A stretch of 60,807 nucleotides of DNA from an uncultured Aquimarina sp. GTDB taxonomy: Bacteria > Bacteroidota > Bacteroidia > Flavobacteriales > Flavobacteriaceae. The notes under the pieces were generated by a model that was not told where the DNA came from, did not search any database, and worked only from the letters and a program-made list of their open reading frames with translations. Positions 1-8,421 of the stretch are shown piece by piece. Positions within the stretch are counted from its first letter, which is position 1. Each line of letters begins with the position of its first letter. The stretch spans positions 1 through 60,807 of the forward strand of contig CANMLS010000037.1 in the NCBI GenBank assembly GCA_947498785.1, in the 5' to 3' direction. The position numbers and the translations under genes are program-made.

Positions 1-573
1 CAGGTGATGGTAGGATTTAGATATAACGATCCCAACAGACCCTTTGTGATGGGGAGCTTGTTTAGCGGTACTACAGGAGCAGGAGGACAAGATCAAAACA
101 ATTATAAAAGCATCATTACCAAAAGTGGGCATACCATAGCGTTTAATGATACTAATAATAGTGAGAGCATCACCATTACCGATAAAAACAGCAATATCAT
201 TCTTATTGATACTGCCAATAAAAATATACGAATTAGTGCTCCAGAAAACATTGATATTGAAGCTAAAAATATCAATTTCAGGGCGACAGAAACGATTACC
301 CATCAAGCCAAAAATATGGATACTCAGGTTCGTGAAGATTTAGTACTTGGTGTGGGTAATAATATGAATACCGTAATAGAGCAATCCTATGATCTGCACA
401 CTAATGAATTAACCGAAACTATTGAAGGTAGTAAAGCGGTAGATATTCAGGGTGGTTTGAGTGTTAATGCCTCTGAGGCAGATATCATAGCTGGTAATGG
501 AGATATAAATGTACAAGGAGCTGGTGTAGCAACTTTTCAAGGGGGGTCAGATGTAAAAGTAAGCAAAGGATAG
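1..573 (+). CDS. vgrG: VgrG spike protein, C-terminal part (5' end outside window)
   Basis: The frame is open from the first base (Gln-Val-Met), so the gene starts upstream and only about 190 residues are visible. The opening stretch MVGFRYNDPNRPFVMGSLF is the conserved end of the VgrG/gp5 core. It is followed by short repeating beta-strand units (ITITDKNSNIILID; a run of NI/DI/INF strands) as in the needle-like beta-helix of VgrG. VgrG forms the puncturing tip of the T6SS tube and carries effectors outside the cell. The gene lies 6 bp before the next reading frame and heads a unidirectional run of tip and effector genes, consistent with a Bacteroidota-type (T6SS subtype iii) island. No tube, sheath or baseplate genes are in the window. 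Confidence 0.9.
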   Translation, partial: QVMVGFRYNDPNRPFVMGSLFSGTTGAGGQDQNNYKSIITKSGHTIAFNDTNNSESITITDKNSNIILIDTANKNIRISAPENIDIEAKNINFRATETITHQAKNMDTQVREDLVLGVGNNMNTVIEQSYDLHTNELTETIEGSKAVDIQGGLSVNASEADIIAGNGDINVQGAGVATFQGGSDVKVSKG

Positions 574-579
574 AAAAGT

Positions 580-1446
580 ATGCTGTATGTACAAGACAAG
601 AAATCACCTTATGTGTATGAAAGGCTTAAAGACACTGTTGCATATCGTTTTGAGATTGAGGAGTACACCCAGTTTTATGACCATAGCATAAAAAATAAGT
701 ACCGGCAAGATTTAGAAGTCGATTTCGCATCAGAATACAGTAAGAGCGCTTTTATCTTTGAAGTAATCACGACCAACCAGCAATACACGCTAGATCCAAG
801 TCTTAAAAAACAAGAAGCCTTAATACGGGACTTAAGCAGTATCACAGAAAAGGTGGAATTAGGCATTGATACCTCTGGAGATATCGAATCACTCTTGAAC
901 CACGATGAAATTAAAGAGAAATGGGGAGCTATACTACCAAGGCTTAAACGGCAACATCAAGGTGCATTAGCTCATGGGTATCTGGATGCTATAGGCGAAA
1001 AAATAAAAGATAAAAAACGCTTTACAACCGATTTAAAACAGTATCGCATGCTTGGGATGCTCTTTAATACCCTATTGCGGATTCCTTTTGATGATAAAAC
1101 CATAAAAAAAAGACCCCGTACATTTACTAATATGATCCATAGCCTACCGGTACATATTACAGAGCATTTAACATTGGTAAACGAGGATGCAGCCACCAAT
1201 CTACTCACGTATGCAGTTACTGGTATGTTACAGTCTATTGACGGCGAAACCACAAGTCGCATAAAAAAGTATCTAAAATATTACGAAGCAGGAGAGGATT
1301 CTGTATATTTAGAAAGCTATACAGGGCAATATACTATTGATAAATATACCGCATGGACCACAAATGCACATATCGCAATAACAATTAGTAATGGAAGAGG
1401 CTATAGACGACACCAGCAATTTTCATTAAAAAAACAAGATGTATGA
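580..1446 (+). CDS. Uncharacterised T6SS-linked protein between VgrG and PAAR
   Basis: A 288-residue soluble protein with no signal peptide or membrane helix. I do not recognise a named family. It is mixed alpha/beta, with charged helical segments around residues 70-180 and a C-terminal region rich in Tyr and Thr. It starts 6 bp after vgrG and its stop overlaps the start of the PAAR-like gene by 4 bp (ATGA), so the three are very likely translated together. That position is where T6SS loading adaptors or chaperones commonly sit, so a role in assembling the tip or loading effectors is a reasonable inference. No sequence motif proves it. Confidence 0.75.
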   Translation: MLYVQDKKSPYVYERLKDTVAYRFEIEEYTQFYDHSIKNKYRQDLEVDFASEYSKSAFIFEVITTNQQYTLDPSLKKQEALIRDLSSITEKVELGIDTSGDIESLLNHDEIKEKWGAILPRLKRQHQGALAHGYLDAIGEKIKDKKRFTTDLKQYRMLGMLFNTLLRIPFDDKTIKKRPRTFTNMIHSLPVHITEHLTLVNEDAATNLLTYAVTGMLQSIDGETTSRIKKYLKYYEAGEDSVYLESYTGQYTIDKYTAWTTNAHIAITISNGRGYRRHQQFSLKKQDV

Positions 1447-2303
1447 GTAAGAACTATGTATGCGATGGCGCAAAAATAGAATGCCAGTTATGTACCAAAC
1501 CCGAAGGTACATTAATGGTCACTTCTAATCAGATAAAAATACAAGGGCAACTTTTTGCGAATGAAAACGACAAAGGAAAACCTAACCTTATGTTTCAGGG
1601 TAACTGCAAAGCCAGCCCATATCAAGCCTCTCCTTGCATGGGGGTTATAGCTCCTATTGCATGGCAAGGCACTGCAGACGCTCTTATACAAGGCGGTAAA
1701 GCATTATTAGAGGATTCTACCATTATGTGTGGTTTTGGTGGATCAGAAATAAAAATTACAGATCATTTACAGACCAATCAGCCCACACAGCTACAACCTC
1801 TTGGAGCTCCGGTAGTATTGCCTGTAGAAGAGCCAAAATACTTAGAACTACAATGGTCAGATAGAGACGATCAAACAATTACCGAAAACTCTATAGATCA
1901 ACAACATAAAGCAACGCTTAAAACATTAAATATTTTACCTGGCGAAAGCCTGTTGTTTAATATATCAGAGAAAGAAAATACAGCCGTTAGAAACGAAGAC
2001 GACAAAGTAAGGATTGAAGCTACTGTTAATCATGATGGAGAGGCCAAAATCGAAATACAGAATACTGCGCAAGATGTCATAGAAGAAAAAACTAAAGATG
2101 CACCACAAATCGAAGAGATGTATTGGATGGATAGCGAAGGTAATCCTATAGAAAATGCTTCGTCTGGTGAACAGGTACATCTATATGTAAAAGTTACAAA
2201 TCTAGAAGAAGGTGAAGAACTAACCATTAATCTGGATAGCGATGATGATAGAACTACGATAACAGGGGTTGTAGATGCAGAAGGGATCGTAGTCTTAAAA
2301 TAA
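1443..2303 (+). CDS. DUF4280 PAAR-like tip protein with Ig-like extension
   Basis: The first ~115 residues match the DUF4280 PAAR-like family seen in Bacteroidota T6SS and contractile-injection loci: an early cysteine cluster (Cys7, Cys14, Cys17 in YVCDGAKIECQLC), a G-N-C motif near residue 59, an S-P-C-M-G motif, and a closing C-G-F-G-G segment. PAAR proteins sharpen the VgrG spike and attach cargo. The remaining ~170 residues form two beta-rich repeats. The second, beginning EEMYWMDSEGNPI, is clearly related to the stalk of the M23 effector at 8422-10749 (EIVDGYWLNAEGKKI), which suggests a shared docking or stalk fold. The start overlaps the upstream stop (ATGA). Confidence 0.85.
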   Translation: MSKNYVCDGAKIECQLCTKPEGTLMVTSNQIKIQGQLFANENDKGKPNLMFQGNCKASPYQASPCMGVIAPIAWQGTADALIQGGKALLEDSTIMCGFGGSEIKITDHLQTNQPTQLQPLGAPVVLPVEEPKYLELQWSDRDDQTITENSIDQQHKATLKTLNILPGESLLFNISEKENTAVRNEDDKVRIEATVNHDGEAKIEIQNTAQDVIEEKTKDAPQIEEMYWMDSEGNPIENASSGEQVHLYVKVTNLEEGEELTINLDSDDDRTTITGVVDAEGIVVLK

Positions 2304-2310
2304 TAAAATT

Positions 2311-3204
2311 ATGACGAAACTACATTATATATGCCTATTGTTATTTGGTTTTTTTGCATTACAAAGTTGCCAATCACAAAAAGCGAATACCACAGCAAAC
2401 AATAACTTAAAGTCTAGGCAAGTAGTTGCAGATGCTATTGCGTATCATATTATCAAAGACTCGGTTTATTGTAAAGGATATGAGGATGATGTGTTAAGGG
2501 AAATTGAGCTTTTACAGGTTGAATATCATGATAAAGCAGTACAAGATTCTCTAAATAATTTCTTTTTTAGGAAGCAAGTAGAATCTATCGGTGAGCTGAA
2601 TGACTTAGAAGGGTATAATGGTAGTGATTTTCAAGTTTTAAAACGAAACATTAAGAGATTTTGCAGTGTAGAGACATTTGATAATGCCCCATCACATATT
2701 AATATAGCAGAATTTGAGGTCATTTTGAATCGGCAAAATATTTTCACAATAGATATTAGAAATTATGACTGGAATGGAAGAGGGCATATAGAAACATATA
2801 GTTTTAACCTGGATACAGGTAAAAGATTTATTGATGATGAGGTGTTTAACGATGATATTGATAATTTGTTTGATGATTTGTCTCTTCGTATGCTAAATAC
2901 GATTAAATCTGATTTGGAAGATATCAAAAATGATAATGATTTGTCTGATGAAGATAAAAAAGGCTATGAGGAAGAGTATAACAATTATATAAAAGACAAA
3001 CAATATCAAATAACTACATTACCTGAATGGCAAATTGTTATAATTCCAGAATGGTCTGGTTTGAAAGAAAAAAATACTTTAGGCATAGAATTTCGTATTT
3101 ATAAAAATTTAGGAAAAGTATACTTTGGTGATCCTTATGATTCAGAATTCTATACAATGAAACAAATGGAACCTTATTTAACAGAAGAATTTAGAAGCCT
3201 TTAG
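2311..3204 (+). CDS. Secreted lipoprotein, DUF3298/RsiV-like, candidate immunity protein
   Basis: A 297-residue lipoprotein with a clear lipobox (ALQSC, acylated Cys20). The mature part contains a segment resembling DUF3298: a G-x-I-x-T-Y-S-F-N-L-D-T-G-K-R strand pair followed by a helical region. It ends with a Y-T-M-K-Q-M-E-P-Y-L-T-E-E-F-type tail shared with the proteins at 3231 and 5600. RsiV, the founding DUF3298 protein, binds lysozyme directly. A lysozyme-binding lipoprotein next to a GH19 muramidase-like effector would make sense as an immunity protein; that link is inference. It starts 7 bp after the PAAR gene. A short direct repeat (TTAGAAGCCT twice, around 3191-3210) covers its stop codon. 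Confidence 0.8.
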   Translation: MTKLHYICLLLFGFFALQSCQSQKANTTANNNLKSRQVVADAIAYHIIKDSVYCKGYEDDVLREIELLQVEYHDKAVQDSLNNFFFRKQVESIGELNDLEGYNGSDFQVLKRNIKRFCSVETFDNAPSHINIAEFEVILNRQNIFTIDIRNYDWNGRGHIETYSFNLDTGKRFIDDEVFNDDIDNLFDDLSLRMLNTIKSDLEDIKNDNDLSDEDKKGYEEEYNNYIKDKQYQITTLPEWQIVIIPEWSGLKEKNTLGIEFRIYKNLGKVYFGDPYDSEFYTMKQMEPYLTEEFRSL

Positions 3205-3230
3205 AAGCCTTATTAATTTAAATTAAATTT

Positions 3231-4097
3231 ATGGACAAACTACATTATATATGCTTATTATTATTTAGTTTTTTTACATTACAAAACTGTACATCACAGA
3301 AGGCAGGAACAAAAAATATTTCAACAAATACTACTATTCCCTATGAAACTATAAAAGATTCTGCTTATTGTAAACCGCCATCATCAAATAATGTAGAATA
3401 TTCCTTTTATAATTTACCTTTTTTCAAGACAGATAGAGAGGTTGTATTATTTAATGGAGGTAACATTTATCAAGGATTTTCTTTTTTCAACAGAGATAGT
3501 TTACAAATACAATTGAAAAAGGTTATCCAAGACAGAGAAGAATGGTGTGTTAAGGAAGATACGCACTCAGGACTTATAGAGCTAAGCCATGAGGTGACCT
3601 ATAATGAAAAAGATCTTGTGAGTTTTAAATTGTATTATGCAGAATATGGGGGAAGTATACATACATATACAGAATATTATAATTATTCGATAGATGATCA
3701 AGAAATAAATATAAGAACAGATAAAGGCAGTATTTTAAATATTTTTAAGAAGGAGAAAAAAGAAGAATTAACATCAAAAATGAATGAATACATATTAAAA
3801 AATATAAAAAATACTTTAATAAATGGATATGATGATTTTGGAGAAAAAATTAGTGTCGAAAGAAAAAGAAATATTGAAGAAAGTATCAATAATGGGGATT
3901 ATACACTAGCAGAGTTACCAACAGAATGGGCTATAGAAATTAATGGTATTGAAGAATCTCAAAAGGAAATGGGGATTAGTTTCCATGGGATTAGGGTTCC
4001 TAGTATTATAACAGATGCATCTAATGATTATTCTATTTTCTTTACTTTTAAAGAGCTCCATCCTTACATAGTAGAATCATTTAAAAAACATATGTAA
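3231..4097 (+). CDS. Secreted lipoprotein, paralogue of the preceding gene, candidate immunity protein
   Basis: A 288-residue lipoprotein (LQNC lipobox, Cys20). Its signal peptide is almost the same as the upstream gene's (both contain KLHYICLLLF), and the DNA over the first ~75 bp is very similar, so this is a tandem duplicate that has since diverged. The middle has the same DUF3298-like strand pattern (Y-Y-A-E-Y-G-G-S-I-H-T-Y-T-E-Y-Y-N). The tail FTFKELHPYIVESFKK matches the tails of its neighbours. It lies immediately upstream of the GH19-like effector. Immunity against that periplasm-acting enzyme is the most economical reading, but no experiment or motif settles which copy matches which effector. 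Confidence 0.8.
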   Translation: MDKLHYICLLLFSFFTLQNCTSQKAGTKNISTNTTIPYETIKDSAYCKPPSSNNVEYSFYNLPFFKTDREVVLFNGGNIYQGFSFFNRDSLQIQLKKVIQDREEWCVKEDTHSGLIELSHEVTYNEKDLVSFKLYYAEYGGSIHTYTEYYNYSIDDQEINIRTDKGSILNIFKKEKKEELTSKMNEYILKNIKNTLINGYDDFGEKISVERKRNIEESINNGDYTLAELPTEWAIEINGIEESQKEMGISFHGIRVPSIITDASNDYSIFFTFKELHPYIVESFKKHM

Positions 4098-4200
4098 TCA
4101 TTAAAAAAACAAGAGATCATATGGAAGAGGAAAAGAAAGTGATTTATACTTTGTGCATTAATTATATAAGAAAAAAACTTATAAGCTTAAATTAGAAATT

Positions 4201-5598
4201 ATGGCAGTGCAGGAAAAACAAAAAAAAACATACACACCATCGATAAGCTATGGCGGTGAGGTTTTAGAATATAAAGATGCTCCATTAGCAATAACTACTA
4301 CAGAACCTTATAAGTGTATACACTGTAGCGAAGATATCACTATAAAACAAATAAAAGATGTTGTTAGTGGTATAGATGAAACAGTTGCTAAAAAAGTATT
4401 AGTAAAGTTAAATAAGTATAAAAAAGAAGGAAAGTTCAAACTTGATAATTGCTTGCGTAAGGCCCATTTTATAACTCAAGTCGCTTCTGAAACACAATTC
4501 AGTAGCATGAAGGAAAGTGGCTATTATCCATATGGTAGATTACAAAGGTTGTCAAATTTTACTGTGACTCCACAAACTATTAATTCAACTATTTTAACTT
4601 CTTTAGAAAAACATCTTAGTGAAATATTCGAAATAAGAGATAAAAATGATAAAAAACTAAGTAAAACCAACTCTCAAATAAAACAGATCGTAAAAGACGC
4701 AAGTATTACATATGATATAAGAGAGATGTATGGATATAGACGAGATAAGAAAAAAAAATACCTCCCAGAAAAAAATATTAAAGAGGTTATGGAAACTGTT
4801 AAAAATGCCAAAGGAGATGAGATTGAGCAAATAAAATATAAAATCATAATTAAAAAGAGAACTAAAGCATATTCTTTAGAAATATTATCAAGAGCATATG
4901 CCAGCAGAATGAATAATGGAAATGAATTAAGTAGAGATGGATATAAGTTTTCTGGTAAAGGGATTAAACAGTTAACAGGTAAAAATAATTATACAAATTT
5001 CACGAATAGGCGTAAAGCACTAGGTTTTCCGGATTATGACAAACATATTGATTTTACTGTTACTACCAATAGTTCTACTTTAGAAGGAAACTATGATAAA
5101 TTAGCTGATAAAGATAATGTAACTTATGGTGTACAAGCGGCTATTTGGTATTGGTTAGAGGGAAATGGAAAGATATATTCTTATTCTGATGATGATAATG
5201 TTGCGGAAGTGTCGTATAGAATTAATGGGGGATGGAATGGTTTTGCCGATGGTGATTATCCAAGAAAAAAAGGTATTTTAAAAGCGCGTAAAGCTTTTAA
5301 AGTATATGATCACTATAAATTAGTACATGAAAATGGGACTCAGGCAGAAAAAGATAAAGTCATAGAGATTTTAAGTAGAATAAGTAAAAAGCATTCCAAG
5401 AGAGGGAAAACTATAGAAAAAGATCCTGAAGCAGAAAAATTACTCAAAGAGTTAAGAACTGTAAAACTTGTGGAGTTGAAACCAATGCCAATGGAAACTA
5501 TTGAATTAAAATTCGACATTCCAAAATTACAACCAGTACCCGTTACTGCAACAACATCCAGCAAATCAAAAAAGAAAAGAAAAAAGAAAAGGAAATAA
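4201..5598 (+). CDS. GH19-type lysozyme/chitinase-like T6SS effector
   Basis: A 465-residue protein without a signal peptide, as expected for T6SS cargo. A short N-terminal segment has a Cys-x-x-Cys pair (Cys39, Cys42) followed by a helix of the 'ITIKQIKDVV' type often found before lysozyme domains in such effectors. The GH19 catalytic region runs from about residue 80 to 370. It includes HFITQVASETQF with a likely catalytic Glu97 and a second acid at Glu105, then AYASRMNNGNE and the signature GYKFSGKGIKQLTGKNNY (about 230-265), and RINGGWNGFAD near 340. GH19-like enzymes cut peptidoglycan or chitin. The protein ends in a very lysine/arginine-rich tail. Related secreted proteins flank it on both sides. 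Confidence 0.87.
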   Translation: MAVQEKQKKTYTPSISYGGEVLEYKDAPLAITTTEPYKCIHCSEDITIKQIKDVVSGIDETVAKKVLVKLNKYKKEGKFKLDNCLRKAHFITQVASETQFSSMKESGYYPYGRLQRLSNFTVTPQTINSTILTSLEKHLSEIFEIRDKNDKKLSKTNSQIKQIVKDASITYDIREMYGYRRDKKKKYLPEKNIKEVMETVKNAKGDEIEQIKYKIIIKKRTKAYSLEILSRAYASRMNNGNELSRDGYKFSGKGIKQLTGKNNYTNFTNRRKALGFPDYDKHIDFTVTTNSSTLEGNYDKLADKDNVTYGVQAAIWYWLEGNGKIYSYSDDDNVAEVSYRINGGWNGFADGDYPRKKGILKARKAFKVYDHYKLVHENGTQAEKDKVIEILSRISKKHSKRGKTIEKDPEAEKLLKELRTVKLVELKPMPMETIELKFDIPKLQPVPVTATTSSKSKKKRKKKRK

Positions 5599-5599
5599 T

Positions 5600-6373
5600 A
5601 TGTTTAATAAATTCATACTCCTTTCTTTACTATTTGGATTCAATTCTTATTGTTTTCAAAATAAAACGTCTGGAAACAATATTTTATTTAAAAATGCACT
5701 AGATACTAATCCTGTTTCTGTGATAATGGTGAAAGATTCTTTGATACATAATAAAAGTGAAGTGTTAAATTTTGAACTTCCATATTTTAAAATATCTAAT
5801 AATTATTCTGTAAACAAAAAGCTGTTAAAACAATATGGTTTTTTTTCACTAGAGGCAGTTAAGGATTCATTAAAACTTGAGAAGAAAACAGCTATTAAAG
5901 ATAGCTCCTATTCAGATTGTTCTTATCAGGGTTATTATAATAAAAATAATCTATTAAGTTTTAGTCTTACAAGAAGATTTATAGTACTCAAATATGAACT
6001 CTATAACGAATACTATAATTTAAACTTGAAAGAAGGAAATGATATTAAGCTCAACATGATTTTTGATAATATTGATTCAATACTTCCAATTATAAATAAT
6101 AAGATTGAAGAATATAAAAAATACACTTTAAAAGATGATGATTTTGATGAACTTCAAAAAAACAGTATAAAAAATAATTCTTTTACAGTGGATGAAGTAC
6201 CAGATAATTTTCTTTTGAAAGAAGTAGAAGGCGATTTAAGTATTCAATTTTTCACTTCTCAATATGAATATAGTTCTACTGATTTTAATCCTTATGAAGA
6301 TCTTTTCTTCACTTTTGAAGAGTTAAAACCATATTTAACCGACGATTTTAAAAAACAGATAGGACTAAAATAA
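5600..6373 (+). CDS. Secreted protein, third member of the DUF3298-like trio, candidate immunity protein
   Basis: A 257-residue protein with an N-terminal hydrophobic signal segment. A cysteine follows it (NSYC, Cys18), but the context is a poor lipobox, so anchoring is uncertain. The tail FTFEELKPYLTDDFKK is shared with the lipoproteins at 2311 and 3231, and a V-K-D-S motif follows the signal region as in those genes. The start codon lies 1 bp after the effector stop, which implies tight co-expression. It is the best positional candidate for the cognate immunity protein of the GH19-like effector. The two upstream paralogues could then be older immunities kept after an effector exchange. Confidence 0.75.
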   Translation: MFNKFILLSLLFGFNSYCFQNKTSGNNILFKNALDTNPVSVIMVKDSLIHNKSEVLNFELPYFKISNNYSVNKKLLKQYGFFSLEAVKDSLKLEKKTAIKDSSYSDCSYQGYYNKNNLLSFSLTRRFIVLKYELYNEYYNLNLKEGNDIKLNMIFDNIDSILPIINNKIEEYKKYTLKDDDFDELQKNSIKNNSFTVDEVPDNFLLKEVEGDLSIQFFTSQYEYSSTDFNPYEDLFFTFEELKPYLTDDFKKQIGLK

Positions 6374-6380
6374 ACAAACC

Positions 6381-7727
6381 ATGTGCAAACCAGAATATAC
6401 TTTAGTTGTAGAAATCGAGCCTTTTATGGGAGCTACTATAGACCCTGTAGACTTGGCATTGGTAAAACCTATGGTTACCAAAGTAGAAGGGCCTTATAAT
6501 GATAATGACGAATTATTAGAAAGTGCAGAGTTTAATAAAACGTATTGCTATTATGCAACCTTAAATGTAGATGCTCAAAAAGTAAACCCTAAACAAATAA
6601 AATGGGCAGTCGCTTATGATGATAACGAAGCAGATAAAGCATTTTACCTATTCTCTGGTAAAGAAATTGTAGAAAACCGGGTTAAGATTCGTATCAAAAT
6701 AGAAAAAGCACAGGAAAAGTTCAAAATCTATGCCTATACAACCCAATTACCGGATAAAGATGTTTTTGTAGAAGTTAAAATAGAAGAAGATAAAATAGAG
6801 CTTCCTATGTTGATAGCAAGATCTGTAAGAAGAGCTGGGATAACCAAAGGAAAGAAAGGTGAGGATTTAACAAGAGAGGATATCAAGAACCTTAATATAT
6901 CTTTTCCCGCAGAAAAGGATAAATTGAAAAAGCTATTAAATAATTCTTATGATGAACTTGGTTACACTAAAGGGTGGTTCTCAAATTATACCACAGAAGA
7001 ATATAATGAAAATAGAGAGGAAAGAGTCACATATGCGCTAGAACAAATAGAAAAATACAATAAAAAAACTGATGAAAAATTATTTGATATCATGATCAAT
7101 GATCTAGATGATTGGGCAAGAGGAGATCTAGATGATAATTTGGTTGCTATGGTTGATTTTTTTAAGGTTAATACTTCTACAAGTGATAATTACGAAGATG
7201 ATAGGTTGACAAAAGCTATAGCAGAGCACGAAAGAACTTTGTCTTTTATTAATGGTTTTAATCCTTTGTTAGCTTCTAAAATAAATGAAAACATAGAATC
7301 ATTAAATGACATGAAAGTTAATGATTCAAAAACACAATATACAAAAGAAGATTATCAAGGAAAAGAAGAAGAATTGTTAGGTGTAGAAGGGCTTCAAGAA
7401 TTAAAGAGTCTTGCTTATTCAGATAAGTTTAGTGGTCTTGGTATTTCTGTAAATGGTACTCAAGCATATAACGTATTTTTAAAAGAATTTAAACGTGAAG
7501 GAGATTCTTATCAAGGAAAATTAGAATTAGAAATATTGGACCATTTTGGATTGGACGGTACTGATATTCTGGGTGATAAATTTTATGATCAAGAGGAATT
7601 TATTTGTTGGTATATGCTTCAGCATTTGAGAGGTTATAAACCATTTATAACAAAAATATCCATTAATTATAGTTTTTCAGGCACTATAAGTTCTAATAAT
7701 CTAAACATAAACAGAGATGAAAACTAA
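6381..7727 (+). CDS. Probable T6SS effector with DUF3289-like C-terminal domain
   Basis: A 448-residue soluble protein. The N-terminal ~130 residues are a beta-rich module (residues near YLFSGKEIVENRVKIRIKIE) of the Ig-like type seen in the neighbouring tip and effector proteins. The C-terminal ~120 residues contain a DHFGLDGTDI motif followed by F-x-x-W-Y-M-L-Q-H-L and G-Y-K-P-F. This resembles the DUF3289 family, known from proteobacterial T6SS-associated proteins, although I cannot confirm it by search. The catalytic activity of that family is unknown to me. The gene overlaps a small membrane-protein gene by 11 bp, the usual effector-immunity layout. Confidence 0.7.
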   Translation: MCKPEYTLVVEIEPFMGATIDPVDLALVKPMVTKVEGPYNDNDELLESAEFNKTYCYYATLNVDAQKVNPKQIKWAVAYDDNEADKAFYLFSGKEIVENRVKIRIKIEKAQEKFKIYAYTTQLPDKDVFVEVKIEEDKIELPMLIARSVRRAGITKGKKGEDLTREDIKNLNISFPAEKDKLKKLLNNSYDELGYTKGWFSNYTTEEYNENREERVTYALEQIEKYNKKTDEKLFDIMINDLDDWARGDLDDNLVAMVDFFKVNTSTSDNYEDDRLTKAIAEHERTLSFINGFNPLLASKINENIESLNDMKVNDSKTQYTKEDYQGKEEELLGVEGLQELKSLAYSDKFSGLGISVNGTQAYNVFLKEFKREGDSYQGKLELEILDHFGLDGTDILGDKFYDQEEFICWYMLQHLRGYKPFITKISINYSFSGTISSNNLNINRDEN

Positions 7728-8325
7728 AAAATACATCTTCATTATACTTTCAATTATATGTCTTAGTTTTTTATTTATTATGATAAATATGAAGATTAAA
7801 TTTGATAAGGTATATGAAGAACGAAAGGATGTAAGTAGTATTTATAATGAGTTATATCAATCAGGTGCCCTGAAAATTATTCAAGAATTCTTTGTGAACA
7901 ATTTTGATACGATTGATCAAAACTATCAGGAAATAATATCAACCCCAACCCATAAAATACTTAAAATAAGGCTACGGGATCTAGAGAAATATACTAAGGA
8001 TAAAAAAATACTTGATGCGGCAAAAAAGCTTGTTGAAAATGAGTTTTATAACATCAAAGCGACAAAAAATTTAGATTTAGATTTTACAGAAATATATACT
8101 AAGAAAGTATATTTAACATATAAAAGCACACCCACCTATCATTATTTAATTTATTATCCAGAAGAAAAAAATAGATACTCATATATGTTTAACAAAAATG
8201 ATGATTGGTATGCTTTTGCTTCAGATAGTCCAGAAGATGCACAAGATTTTTCTACTTTTTTAGACATTACACCAGAATGGTTATTGCCTTATTTTGAAGC
8301 GAGGTCTTTTTTTAAAAAAAACTAG
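7717..8325 (+). CDS. Single-pass membrane protein, candidate immunity for the DUF3289-like effector
   Basis: A 202-residue protein with one N-terminal transmembrane helix (about residues 6-26) and a charged periplasmic domain. The helix lacks a lipobox and probably stays as an anchor. The domain ends in a Pro-x-Trp-Leu-Leu-Pro-Tyr-Phe stretch that faintly recalls the P-Y-L/P-Y-I tails of the lipoproteins at 2311-6373. It overlaps the end of the upstream effector gene by 11 bp. Both overlap and topology fit immunity to a periplasm-acting toxin; the role is inferred from context only. Confidence 0.65.
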   Translation: MKTKKYIFIILSIICLSFLFIMINMKIKFDKVYEERKDVSSIYNELYQSGALKIIQEFFVNNFDTIDQNYQEIISTPTHKILKIRLRDLEKYTKDKKILDAAKKLVENEFYNIKATKNLDLDFTEIYTKKVYLTYKSTPTYHYLIYYPEEKNRYSYMFNKNDDWYAFASDSPEDAQDFSTFLDITPEWLLPYFEARSFFKKN

Positions 8326-8421
8326 TCCATAATTTTAGATATGATCAAGATTCATTGATAAGAATATAAAAAATAACAAACCCAGATCTACATCAGTAGA
8401 CATTATAAAAAAGCGGTAAAA

